64,000 bases of DNA from positions 124,001-188,000 of the forward strand of contig CAJNDS010002724.1 in assembly GCA_905221605.1 (NCBI GenBank). The letters are read 5' to 3'. The stretch is from Symbiodinium natans (lineage: Eukaryota > Sar > Dinophyceae > Suessiales > Symbiodiniaceae). This document shows positions 19,921-29,122 of the stretch, one piece after another (the stretch's first letter is position 1; each line of letters starts with the position of its first letter). The translations under genes and the position numbers were made by a program. The notes beneath the pieces were generated by a model. That model made no database searches. It was not told where the DNA came from and worked only from the letters and a program-made list of their open reading frames with translations.

Positions 19921-22878
19921 ATGCCATCTACTTCGGAAGGACAGTCCTCAGGCGATCCTGGAGGATATGTCTACCGAGATAGAGATCCCCCACCTTCTTG
20001 GAACGGTTCCACTCCAGAGGTCTCTTTCAAGACCTGGCTTCGAGATCTTGAGCTGTGGGAGGCCACGACGGATATTCCCAAGGAGAAGAGGGCGATCAAG
20101 CTGGTTCAAGCTCTCACAGGGCCAGCAAGGGAGGCGGTGTCGTCTTTGACGCTGGCCGAGCTCCAGCATGCGGACGGCTACAAGACGGTGATGAAAGTGC
20201 TCAACGACAACTTTAAGCCGTATGTGGAGACAGCGTTGCCGAGGGCCATGGAGGGCGTGTTCTATGGCCAGGCTAGAGGTGCCAAGGAGTCCATCCCGGA
20301 TTACCTGGTGCGCGCGTCGCATGCCTTGGCGGAGCTCAAAGCCGAGGGCGTGGACCTTCCGGCGAAGGCTGCCGGATACTTGCTGTTTCGGCAGGCGAAC
20401 TTGGACAAAGAGCTGGAGTCCCGTGTGGTCACGTGGTTGGCTGGCGACTACACCAAGGATGTGGTGATCGCCAACCTAAGGCGACTTGACCGCATCAACT
20501 CGAGCAGCTCCGGGTCCAAGGCGATGCTCTGGACGGAGACTGAAGAGGGCGAAGGCCAGGAGGTGTACTACGAGAACCACGAGCACTATGGCGAGCCCGA
20601 GTTCTACCTGGAGGCGGAAGACGAAGAAGACGAGAACTACGTGTACCTAGAAGACGGCGAGCTGGACGCGGTGTACGAGGAAGGCGATGTCATGGAAGCC
20701 TTGGCGTCGTACCAACATGTTCGGCAGCAGCTCAAAGAACAGCAAAAGGGCCGGCAGTACTACCAGCCGAACCTTGGCAAGAAAGGGGGCAAGAAGCTCT
20801 TCAACAAGGACGGCAAGAACACCGGCAAGCAGAGCAGCAAGTCCTTCGGCAAAGGCGGCTCGGCATGGAAGGGGTCGCCTACGTCACGAAGAGTGCACAT
20901 AGAGCAGCTCAAGCTTAGGACTCGATGCCGGGCTTGCGGAGAAGTCGGGCATTGGAGCAAGGAGTGTAGGCACCGAGCGGGGCCATCGCTGACTACCTCT
21001 TCGTCATCGTCGGGCCCGGGAGCAAGCCGAGGGTCCTTCTACTGGGCCGGCCGAACGGATGGCGGGTCTGGTGGAGCGAACACCTTCTTGTCCTTCGGCC
21101 AGTTCCTCAACGACAGGCCGGGCGAGTCGATGGCGGGCGAGCTCTTCGTGGGAGTGACTACGCAGGGATGCCACGGCCTGGTGGACACTGCGGCTCAGGA
21201 AGGCCTGGTGGGTCGTCCGGCCCTTCTTCGTTTGCTGGACCTTTTGAGGCCCCTAGGCCTAAAAGGCTGCTGGACGGACAAGGCCACCCAGGCACGCGGC
21301 ATTGGAGGCGCAGCAAAAACAGTCGGCGTGTGCGAAGTTCCCATCGGCCTCGGTGGAGTTCCAGGAGTGCTTGAGCTGACAGTCGTAGCCGAAGACGTGC
21401 CATTGCTGTTGCCGGTTAGTCTCTTGAGGGCCTTGGGTTCAGTCATTGACCTAAGCAAAGACAAGATCACCTTCAGCAAAGTGAATGGAGAGTGCAACAT
21501 GACGACTCTTCCCTCAGGGCACGCAGCTGTGGATGTGCTTGACTTTGGTCCTGAAGGTTGGGTGATGCCTTCCGCGTGTGCAGGGCGTCGTATGGAGTCC
21601 GACTTTCGCACTGGGCAGGTTTTTGGCTCGAGACCAAAGACTACAAGATCGCCCAAGACTCTCAAGTCCGAGGCCTATGCTAGCTTCTCGTGCCCTGCAG
21701 CAGCAGCAGCAGGGGCGGCAGCGGAATCCATGGCAGCTAGTGCGGAATCCCGTCAGCCGGCCAAGGCTCGCCGTCCGAAACTGGCGGGTTTTGTTGGACA
21801 AACTCTGCTCGCTGCTGGCCTGGGGATACTGGCAAACCGTGGTGTCACCGTGGCTCTCTCTTCCCGGGCCAGAGTCGCAGCAGCAGCCCAGCCCTACGGA
21901 TACCACTTCGCCAGCGACCTTGACTACGAGTTCGGCTACCAGCAGGGGCCAGATCTACAAGAACTACCTGGAAGGCGAGAGGCCCGAACAGCTGGCTTCG
22001 GTGAAAGGCGTGCCGACTCAAGAGATTGGCCGCTGTGCTCACCCAGCTCAGCAGCTCAAAGGAGGAGGCAATGGACACATGAACTGGTTCCACTGCAACC
22101 TGTGCAAGGCTCGATGGAAACTCAGCCCGAGAACAGCCGGAGCTTTGACCGGCCGACCAGTGGAGACCGTGAACCAGTCGAAGGAGAAGACCCTCAACCT
22201 GGCGGAGAACGCTCTGAAACAACAAGAGAAGCGAATGGCCCAGAAGCACCAGATGCAGCAGCTGGCGGACGAGCGCGCCAGGAGCGACGAGCTGCAGACT
22301 ACGCTGGACTTGCGCGAGGGCGAGTACCTGGAGTTCGAGAGGGCGGTGGAGAACGTGACCGCAATGGAGGCTCACCTGTCCGAGATGGACCCGACTACCG
22401 CGAACCAGGTGCAGGCAATGGTCTCCGAGTTCAAGAGAGTTCAGCGCTACGAGCAGGAGACCCGACATCGAGCGAACACGCTGCCCTTGCGAGAAACCAA
22501 GAGCGACTGGGAGCAAGCCGTGGCCACGATGAAGCAAGCGGTGGACATGGTGAACCAGTTCTACGCGCGCATGATGACCCAAAGAACCCAAGTGGCGAAG
22601 CAACTGGCAGGAATGTGAACGTAGGCCAGAACATCAGATCGTGGGATGGAACGCGAGTGTTGCAAAGTGCTACGCCTAACATGGTGCGTCGTTGGATGGC
22701 CAAGCCTCTTCCCTTCCTGGACGACTTTGTGGTGGTCTCCAAGAATGGTGTCCTGCAGCGAATGGACCGGCAGGACGTGGAGGGCCTGCACAGCCTGGAA
22801 GACGAGGAGGTCTATGTGGTGGTCAAAGAGCCCGAGCTGTACTTGGAGCACCTGAGCGCCGAGATGCCGGGACCGTGA
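19921..22878 (+). CDS. Gag-like polyprotein with CCHC zinc knuckle and retropepsin-like domain
   Basis: 985 codons from the ATG at 19,921; an in-frame TGA lies just upstream at 19,912-19,914. Residues about 20-190 resemble the alpha-helical Gag of Ty1/copia-type elements (a WNGSTPEVSFKTWLRDLELW-type start, then KLVQALTGPAREAV). A long acidic stretch follows, then a CCHC knuckle CRACGEVGHWSKEC at residues 336-349, which would bind element RNA. Residues about 400-530 look like an aspartic protease of the retropepsin class. The catalytic motif reads VDTAA (Asp422) rather than the usual DTG/DSG, and the C-terminal part has LLLPVSLLRALGSVIDL. Between about 21,690 and 22,618 this frame becomes Arg/Gly/Ala-rich and unlike a protein, while the +1 frame looks coding (separate entry). 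From 22,619 to the stop this frame again looks protein-like. The intended product therefore probably changes frame twice, or the copy has two compensating indels. Confidence 0.8.
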   Translation: MPSTSEGQSSGDPGGYVYRDRDPPPSWNGSTPEVSFKTWLRDLELWEATTDIPKEKRAIKLVQALTGPAREAVSSLTLAELQHADGYKTVMKVLNDNFKPYVETALPRAMEGVFYGQARGAKESIPDYLVRASHALAELKAEGVDLPAKAAGYLLFRQANLDKELESRVVTWLAGDYTKDVVIANLRRLDRINSSSSGSKAMLWTETEEGEGQEVYYENHEHYGEPEFYLEAEDEEDENYVYLEDGELDAVYEEGDVMEALASYQHVRQQLKEQQKGRQYYQPNLGKKGGKKLFNKDGKNTGKQSSKSFGKGGSAWKGSPTSRRVHIEQLKLRTRCRACGEVGHWSKECRHRAGPSLTTSSSSSGPGASRGSFYWAGRTDGGSGGANTFLSFGQFLNDRPGESMAGELFVGVTTQGCHGLVDTAAQEGLVGRPALLRLLDLLRPLGLKGCWTDKATQARGIGGAAKTVGVCEVPIGLGGVPGVLELTVVAEDVPLLLPVSLLRALGSVIDLSKDKITFSKVNGECNMTTLPSGHAAVDVLDFGPEGWVMPSACAGRRMESDFRTGQVFGSRPKTTRSPKTLKSEAYASFSCPAAAAAGAAAESMAASAESRQPAKARRPKLAGFVGQTLLAAGLGILANRGVTVALSSRARVAAAAQPYGYHFASDLDYEFGYQQGPDLQELPGRREARTAGFGERRADSRDWPLCSPSSAAQRRRQWTHELVPLQPVQGSMETQPENSRSFDRPTSGDREPVEGEDPQPGGERSETTREANGPEAPDAAAGGRARQERRAADYAGLARGRVPGVREGGGERDRNGGSPVRDGPDYREPGAGNGLRVQESSALRAGDPTSSEHAALARNQERLGASRGHDEASGGHGEPVLRAHDDPKNPSGEATGRNVNVGQNIRSWDGTRVLQSATPNMVRRWMAKPLPFLDDFVVVSKNGVLQRMDRQDVEGLHSLEDEEVYVVVKEPELYLEHLSAEMPGP
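21650..22618 (+). CDS. Second element frame (+1): Cys/His patch and coiled coil
   Basis: This frame overlaps the Gag-protease frame and is open from 21,578 to a TGA at 22,616-22,618. It has much better protein character than the main frame over the same stretch. There is a Gln-rich start and a hydrophobic segment. A Cys/His patch follows (CAHPAQQ, then NWFHCNLCKARW at about 22,083-22,120), possibly metal-binding. A long Glu/Lys/Gln-rich helix, probably coiled coil, runs from about 22,170 to 22,610. No ATG near the start is convincing, so it may be read by frameshift from the Gag frame near 21,600-21,700. A single-base indel in this copy is the alternative. The function is unknown. Confidence 0.55.
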   Translation, partial: RPRLSSPRPMLASRALQQQQQGRQRNPWQLVRNPVSRPRLAVRNWRVLLDKLCSLLAWGYWQTVVSPWLSLPGPESQQQPSPTDTTSPATLTTSSATSRGQIYKNYLEGERPEQLASVKGVPTQEIGRCAHPAQQLKGGGNGHMNWFHCNLCKARWKLSPRTAGALTGRPVETVNQSKEKTLNLAENALKQQEKRMAQKHQMQQLADERARSDELQTTLDLREGEYLEFERAVENVTAMEAHLSEMDPTTANQVQAMVSEFKRVQRYEQETRHRANTLPLRETKSDWEQAVATMKQAVDMVNQFYARMMTQRTQVAKQLAGM

Positions 22879-22895
22879 AACATCGGTGAATGGCC

Positions 22896-22912
22896 AGAAA
22901 GAGTTTTGGGAG
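22896..22912 (+). promoter_or_regulatory. Weak candidate polypurine tract
   Basis: AGAAAGAGTTTTGGGAG just before the right LTR is purine-rich but broken by TTTT. Only its position supports it. Confidence 0.3.
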
Positions 22913-22913
22913 C

Positions 22914-23061
22914 TGTGAAATCAGTGCAGGCTTCCTCCCTGGCCATATCACCCGCGGTCTTTCTTTTCGGCCCACAGAGGGCCCTCTTGATCCTTAAGCT
23001 ACTGACTTTGCAGTGTGCGTAAAATTGAGTCCGAGCCATAGATTCGAAGTGGGCGCTGTCA
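22914..23061 (+). repeat. Right LTR (148 bp)
   Basis: Direct copy of 19,603-19,750 with no differences seen, ending in CA and followed by the GTGG target duplication. Confidence 0.95.
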
Positions 23062-23065
23062 GTGG
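23062..23065. repeat. Target-site duplication GTGG, right copy
   Basis: Matches 19,599-19,602. Confidence 0.8.
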
Positions 23066-23130
23066 TCTTTATTGAATACTTCAGAAATCTTTGTTTCACC
23101 GTTATGTAGGTAGAACCGCTTCTATTTCTA

Positions 23131-23255
23131 TTATTGTGCATTTTTGAGCTTGCTTATGCAATTGTGCTTTTCAGACATAGTATATAAGTGGTCTTTATTG
23201 AATACTTCAGAAATCCTTGCTTCATTGTTATGTAAGTAGAACCGCTTCCATTTCC
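23131..23255 (+). repeat. Copy 3 of the AT-rich repeat, holding the uninterrupted target sequence
   Basis: Contains CAGACATAGTATATAAGTGG followed directly by TCTTTATTGAATACTTCAG, exactly what results from joining the two flanks of the LTR element. It serves as an internal empty-site control. Confidence 0.85.
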
Positions 23256-23264
23256 GTTAGTGTC

Positions 23265-23760
23265 TATTTGCCATGTTGGTTGAGTATGGTCCTTTAAAGA
23301 GTATTCATTTGAGTTAAATTGGGCTATTATTTGCTTAATAATTTATCTAGTAGTTAAATTCGCACAGAATGATTATTTCGGAAATAAAGAATGTTTCATG
23401 AATATGTAAACATAAGTATTTCAGTAGACTTTTCAGATAGTCTTTGATTAATACTTTGCCTGTACAAACACAATTGTCTAAATACAGTAGTTGCTCAACA
23501 AAGCATTATTTGCCCTTTAAACGCACACTTTGCCATATTTTGGTTGAGAATGGTTGAGTATGCTCCTTTAAATAGCATTCACTTGAGTCAAGTTGGGCCC
23601 TTTGCTTAATAATTACTCTAGCAGTCAAACTCGCAGAGAATCAAGAAAACGTTTCACTATTTGATGAATACTTTGCCTCGTACAAACACATTTGTATAAA
23701 TACATTAGTTGCTCAACAAAACATTAATTGCCCTTTAAACGCACATTTTGCATAGAAAAA
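23265..23760 (+). repeat. Tandem duplication in the AT-rich island
   Basis: Two imperfect copies (about 23,265-23,533 and 23,540-23,753) share TTGGTTGAGTATG.TCCTTTAAA, TTTGCTTAATAATT and TTGCTCAACAAA.CATTA.TTGCC. No coding capacity was seen; the composition is strongly AT-rich. Confidence 0.8.
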
Positions 23761-23935
23761 CCACAGATCTAAACATAAAAATCAGCATTGTCGGCTTCAA
23801 ATTCAAAACGTAGATTAATCCAATGCTGGCTTATCGGGGTCTGTGAGGTGGGTGTCCCAAGAACTGTCCTTCATTACCCGGTGATTGACTACGCGACTTT
23901 TGGGCCTTCGTTGTTCTTTTTTGTGAAAAATGGCC

Positions 23936-23990
23936 TAAAAAGGGTAGGTCGCTGAGGGGGGGGGGTAGCATATATATATATATATATGTA
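23936..23990 (-). repeat. Inverted copy of the (TA)n-(C)n module
   Basis: On the + strand it reads AAAAAGGGTAGGTCGCTGAG, a G run, TAGCA, then (TA)n. This is the reverse complement arrangement of 18,721-18,775 with a few substitutions. Confidence 0.8.
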
Positions 23991-24300
23991 TGTATATATT
24001 CTACATATATTACATGTGAATAGGTGTAAATATGTGGATGTGTACATTTTTCTCTATGCAGGTTGTGTATACGCATGCATGTACTTACTGTATATGTATG
24101 TGCATAGGCTTACGCGTAAACAAAAACTAAGCAACTAAATGACAACTCTGTAAATAAATGAATAAATAAGCAAAAACAGAAATAAACATTATATATATAT
24201 ACACACACACACGCATAAATGTGTGTTTGTCGACCTGTGCATATGTATATGCATATATACATATATGCTATTTATATACACATATTGTTGCAATGTTGGG
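23991..24300. repeat. AT-rich dinucleotide-repeat tract
   Basis: Imperfect TATA/TGTA, (AT)n(AC)n at about 24,190-24,212 and similar low-complexity sequence. No gene. Confidence 0.75.
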
Positions 24301-25060
24301 GATGTGTTGTTCGTGGCGCGCATGCCGCGGCAGCCCCTCGACCCCCTTACCCCCCAATGCCCCCTTCGGCAGAATGTTCCGTCGATCGTCTTGGAGATTT
24401 TAGAAAGGTAACGGATGCCAGCGTGTACTTCAGATTCCTTCTGGTGTTGGCAAACGCAATGAACTGCAGACGTGCTTGTTGATCTTCACACCAGCAGGGT
24501 CGAGCTCAGTACACCAAAACTGGACAGGTGTGACGGCGCAGCGAGTTGGATGTTAATCCCTGTCAACACCAGTGTCAGGGCATCAGTGACGCGGAGACCG
24601 CAGAGATGCCGCATGAGCTTCCTGGAGAGCTGTCAGATGAGGCATGCCCACTTCTTGTCTGCAGCTAGAATACCAGACCTGAGCGTACACAAAGGTTGTA
24701 ACTCGGTCAGTTGCCATTTGCTTCCTTGTCCATTCAGTCAACCAAGGCACAGGCATAATGGTACAATGATATGTCAGGTCAGGCAAGGGGAAGGCATACT
24801 GAAAGTGCAATGTGAAGCATGACAGTTTGCTCACGCACGGCACGCCTGTGATTCCTTCCTGAGAGCACCGGCTGTTCTGATGCTGTTCTGTGCGCTGTCA
24901 GCAAAAAGGCATTGCGCCTTGTGCCCTTGGACGAGGCCTGCGCCATGCCAGTTTGTTGTCAATTCAGGACCTTAGCCAGCCATAATCAGCCGGCCGGCCA
25001 GGACAGGAAAGGAGGAAAGAGGGTCTCGCAAAAAAAGGGGAGGAAGGGCGGAGGGGTCAA
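24301..25060. other. No gene recognised
   Basis: The sequence returns abruptly to higher GC. Short frames only. Confidence 0.45.
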
Positions 25061-25127
25061 AGGGGGGGGGGGGGGGTGGGGGGGTGGGGTGGGTGGGGGG
25101 GGGTGGGGGGGGGGGGGGGGTAGGGGG
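25061..25127 (+). repeat. G-rich tract
   Basis: Long G runs broken by single T or A. Strong potential for G-quadruplex formation on the + strand. Confidence 0.95.
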
Positions 25128-25439
25128 AAGGAGGCCCGCTCCGGGTCTGCTTGCTCCAGACGCTTCTCGGCAAGAACCGAGGCGAATTTAGGAAGCCCCG
25201 GTCGTTGCCGTCGCATGGCCAATGCCATCTTGCATTCAAGATCTTGGTTTGTCATAGTTGAGGTCGGGTTAAGCTGTAGAGTCTGTTTGCAAGGATGGCA
25301 AGTTGACGTCAATTGGCTCAACCTTGCAGCCGAGATGCACTTAATTTTAACGCTACGCGACCCGCCTCGGCCCGGCCCAGCGCAGCCGCGTGAGCATGGT
25401 GATTCCGCAGCGCCCAAGTCGCTGGACCCCAAGCAATAA

Positions 25440-25550
25440 GGGTTTGGTTCAGGGTTTAGGGTTTAGGGTTCCGGGTTTATGGTTTATGGTTTAGTTTAGG
25501 ATTGAGGGCTTAGGGCTCAAGGTTCACGCTTTGGGGTTTAGGGTTTTTTT
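25440..25550 (-). repeat. Degenerate interstitial (TTTAGGG)n tract
   Basis: Degenerate copies of GGGTTTA/GGTTTAG over about 110 bp, in the opposite orientation to the tract at 1039-1098. Confidence 0.8.
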
Positions 25551-25710
25551 GGGAGCAGGGTTCAAGACGGTTGGGCTTGGATTGATCGTAGGGTTGAGCC
25601 AGGCCCCTCGTTGGGGTAAGGGGAGTGAGTGCTTCGGGCTTTTGGTTTGAGATGTTTGGTTCAGGGTTTTCGCTCAGACTCAAAAAACCCGCTCACCAAC
25701 TGCAGTGCGG

Positions 25711-25717
25711 GGAGGGG

Positions 25718-25809
<92 letters not shown>
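25711..25809 (+). repeat. Poly-G homopolymer (about 89 uninterrupted G)
   Basis: Uninterrupted G from 25,721 to 25,809, preceded by GGAGGGGGGA. Poly-Gly and poly-Pro frames over it are artefacts. Exact length is unreliable in any sequencing method. Confidence 0.95.
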
Positions 25810-25810
<1 letters not shown>

Positions 25811-25995
25811 TGGGCGCCTGCTGGGAGGGGCTTGAACTGCCTCTGGTCCTGGCGAACCGTCCGCTTGCGGACCCCGGTTTCCTGGGGGGGTACCCATTTG
25901 AGGCAAAAAAAAGGGGTCCGAAGCAGTTGAGGATTTGGAGGGGGGTGCCTGTTCTGACAACCTATACACCTCCGGCCCGAGGCCTCGGCGGATTT
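25810..25995 (+). repeat. Poly-G-associated module, copy 1
   Basis: Starts at the end of the poly-G tract with CTGCTGGGAGGGGCT. Includes ACTGCCTCTGGTCCTGGCGA, TACCCATTTGAGGCAAAAAA and GGCCCGAGGCCTCGGCGGAT. A second copy follows the G-rich tract at 26,279-26,518, so tract and module appear to be one repeat family. Confidence 0.85.
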
Positions 25996-26273
25996 GCGGC
26001 CGTGCTCACACCAGTTGAGCCTCCGGCCCTCAAGCCAGCGCGTCCGAGCAGGAAAACTCCGCCTTTCACAAACACCTTATGTGAGCAAGCACCCCCAGCC
26101 ATTCAATTAAGCAAGGGGTGGCACGAATGCCCAAAACCCTGTAAAACGATGGGAACACTTGAAAAGCGACACCCCGAGGTTATGAACCATTGGGTGTGCC
26201 GCGACACCTACAAACATCAAGCCCCTCTTGTTGCGTCCATTAGCACCTCGAGCCCAGCCGCTCATGTGGCTTT

Positions 26274-26518
26274 TGGGGGAGGGACAAAAAGGGGGTGGGG
26301 GGGGGTAGGGGAGGGGGGGGTTGGGGGGGGGGGGGGGAGGGGGGTGGGGGGGGGGTGGGGGTGGGGGGGGGTGGGGAAGGGGGGGGGGGGTGGGGGGGGG
26401 GGGGTAGGGGGGGGGCGGGTAGGGGGGGGGGTAGGGGGGGCGGTAGGGGGGGGGGAGGGGGGGGGGGGGGGGGGTGGGGGGGGGGGGGAAGGGGGGGGGT
26501 GGGGAATAAGGGGGGGGG
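26274..26518 (+). repeat. G-rich tract of about 245 bp
   Basis: G runs of 5-15 broken by single T, A or C. Apparent Gly-rich proteins across it are not genes. Confidence 0.95.
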
Positions 26519-26712
26519 CCCTGCTGGGAAGGGCTGCAACTGCCTCTGGTCCTGGCGAACCATCCGCTTGCGGACCCTGCTCACCTAGGGGGGGTACCCA
26601 TTTGAGGCAAAAAAAGGGGTCCGAAAAAGGGCTTTGGGCCTGGAAAAAGGATTTGGAGGGGGGTGCCTGTTCTGACTACCAATACACCTTCGGCCCGAGG
26701 CCTCGGCGGATT
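26519..26712 (+). repeat. Poly-G-associated module, copy 2
   Basis: Same order of landmarks as copy 1 with scattered substitutions and small indels, such as GAACCATCCGCTTGCGGACC against GAACCGTCCGCTTGCGGACC. Confidence 0.85.
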
Positions 26713-28900
26713 CATCGCTACGCGGGACGCCTGGGCCGGGCACCGGCACGAACAGGGGCCTTTAATGGGGTTTCTCAAAATAGGAATCCCTTGATTGGGC
26801 TTTCCTATAGCGGAGTAGATACAGTTTGTGTGTATATCAGCGTACCTTGGGGGTACCCCTATGGCCCTATGTTGGGAAATGCTCATTCAAGCGCTCGATT
26901 GCCCAATTCAGGCGACAAAGACGAGGCTTACTTAAAGGGCCACAAGGTCTAGCTCGCCTCAGGCTTTCTGGGGTCCCTACAGAGTTCCCTAAAGTCCAGG
27001 ATCCTTAAACAAGTCCGTTGCGGGTCGGGTCCCTCACAAGTCTTGAATGCCCTCCCGAAAACTGACTAGAAGCTTTGTTGGGGAAAGGGGTTCGGTCCCC
27101 AGCGAAGAATATTTGCTGTCGGTCACCTCAATTCAGGCCAAAAAACAGTAAGAAAACGTAGGCTTCAGGGCCTCGCCTGACAAATCTTGGAAGAGAGGAG
27201 CAACGTTGCCACTCCTCCACGTGCCACCCTTGCCACCTCAGGTATTTCCCGGACTCTAGTTTAGTAGCTCTGCCTTGGAGGATGTGAGAGTGTGCAGGGG
27301 TAACCGACGCGGGAAACTTGGCCCAAGGCATGCAGAGGGTGAGTGCCGCCCCTGTGCCTTTCTTAGCCCTGGCCTTGGAAGCAGAAAGACCTGCCGCATC
27401 GTTTTCCATGAGTTTGTTTGTTCTTTGCCCTGCTGAGAAGCCATCAGGCTCAACACGTCGGCCATGCCGCAACGGTGCCGCGTGCCTGCTTGGCCCTAAG
27501 GCTAGCTAGTCAAAGCAAGAGCTGTATCACGAAGCGGAACGGCTTTGGCATGTCTGAGATTCTGCCACTTCTCGCACGAAGCACGCTACAAGCAGCGCCT
27601 CGGTCGGAGGAAGAGGCCCACGGAAGTGCCGGCCACAGATGCGGGAGAGAGGGATACACCTATCACAGGAAGGAGATGCGCAGCGGCGCGACTGCGGCTC
27701 TGGAGGCTTTTGCAGGGAGCGGAGCACCCCCCCACCGCCCAGAGGGAAGTGGGCATGGTTCGAAGTTCGCCTATTTCGCACTTCAACTTGGGGGGGGCCT
27801 GTGCTACGGGTCTGACAAGCAAGCTTGAGGGGTCGTCTTAGCCTCGGGTTCCTATCCGAAGTTCGTCCAGACCACAACAGAAACCCACCAGGTTCATACT
27901 GATTCAGTGTACTTCAATGCAGTTACGAAGCTTCTGCCAGGCTGCGGGTGCCGAAGGCATCGCCCCGGCTCCAAGGCTGAACCCTGAGTTGCCGGATTCG
28001 CGGATTCGTGCAGGTGAACAGCACTCTTATTCGTCAAAATGAATCGAAGCACTCGAAGCACTTCAAAGCATTCGAGCATCTTCGGCGCCAAGAGTTTAGG
28101 CGGTGCGGCCGCTGTTGCGGGCAGGTACATCCCCATTTCCTGGCACGTGCCGGCCACATCTTCCTCACAAGGACCCCGGGCCAAGACGTAGAATATCACC
28201 GACTGCACAAGCAATAACCTCATAGCACGGCTCCGGAATCCTGGCAGGACATGCTCCTTCACTTTAGCAGTGATCTGATTAACGCTCCCGTAGTAGGTGG
28301 TGACAGCCTTGACGGCTGCCGCCGTGTACATAGGAATCTAGGAATGGGCTCGCGAGTGCCTCGGGGCATTTCGGGGCCTGCCAGCTCAGAAAAGCCCCAG
28401 AAACTCGGCTTGAAGGTCGTGGTCGTACGCCTGTACTACTTGCGCTCAGTACATGCTTCCTTCTGTACTTCTCCAAAAAGACTCGAACCGGCGGAAGCTT
28501 TGCAGGCTCAGTCTTGCTGCAGCAGCTCGCAGACCTGAGTTTCCACTTTGACTTTGGAGGTTCCATCCAGAGGCTTGTGTACCGTCTAGCCAGTGGCGTA
28601 TGTACCGCTAACTTCGGTGCACAGCAGACAGAGACAACCAGACGGCAATAGCCAGGGCGTAGATGGTTCTTAGAGATGGCAGCCACACCTTCGGTCCCTT
28701 GGGGCCCCGGCATTCTGGTGGAGGGCAACACCGACGCTCAGACTGAACTGGAACGGAGCAATGGAGATTGTGGGGGTCCGCCAGAGAACTGTCGCGTATC
28801 GGGCTCCTGTGCAGTGCTTTCGAGGCCGGGTCGCTTAGTTGCATCATGCTGAGTCGTGCCGAGGAGGAAGAGTCTGCAGAATTGCGAGAGGAGCTGATCT
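26713..28900. other. No gene assignable; one minus-strand exon-like frame
   Basis: On the minus strand, 28,331 down to about 28,080 reads a well-mixed peptide (including TTYYGSVNQITAKVKEHVLP) that could be an exon. No family was recognised. The rest shows nothing. Confidence 0.3.
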
Positions 28901-28907
28901 AGGGGCC

Positions 28908-29122
28908 TTCTTGTTCGTATCGGAAAGCTTGCGGCAGGTGTAGCTCGCAGAGTCAAGCCATTGCCGTCGATTCCAGAAGACAGAATGGCAAGAACTACCT
29001 TGGAAGGAGATCTTGCAGAAAGTGGGCCTGCTGAGGAGATTTGGCTTGGAGGAGTCGAAACGTATAGCCGCATGCAAGCCCTTCGGCGCTGCCGGCTAGA
29101 AGCGTCGACATCTATCAAATAG
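28908..29122 (+). CDS. Possible terminal exon, unidentified
   Basis: Following an AG at the end of GATCTAG, one frame is open to a TAG at 29,120-29,122. It has balanced composition (including LVRIGKLAAGVARRVKPLPS and AEEIWLGGVETYSRMQALRR). An ATG lies at 28,985. A short acidic stretch just upstream in another frame (SRAEEEESAELREEL) could be a preceding exon. No known family was recognised. It stands out from its surroundings only by composition. Confidence 0.3.

Larger units (their letters stand above)
19603..23061 (+). mobile_element. Non-autonomous LTR retrotransposon, Gag-protease only (TR-GAG-like)
   Basis: The element is 3,459 bp, bounded by two 148-bp direct repeats that begin TG and end CA and appear identical over their whole length. 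It is flanked by a GTGG target duplication. Joining the two flanks across the element gives a sequence matching the nearby uninterrupted repeat copy at 23,173-23,215, so the empty site is still visible. Inside there is a candidate primer-binding site 2 nt after the left LTR, one long open frame with Gag, CCHC and protease-like parts, and a weak purine-rich tract before the right LTR. No reverse transcriptase, RNase H or integrase is present, and the 3.1-kb interior has no room for them, so movement would need enzymes from a relative, probably Ty1/copia-like judging by the Gag. Matching LTRs suggest recent insertion. Confidence 0.92.

Noticed and set aside
21845-22603. 252-codon minus-strand frame in the LTR element
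   Set aside because: Leu/His/Val-rich antisense of the coiled-coil frame.
25705-26952. 415-codon Gly-rich protein
   Set aside because: Two poly-G tracts and a duplicated non-coding module read in one frame. It lacks any domain.
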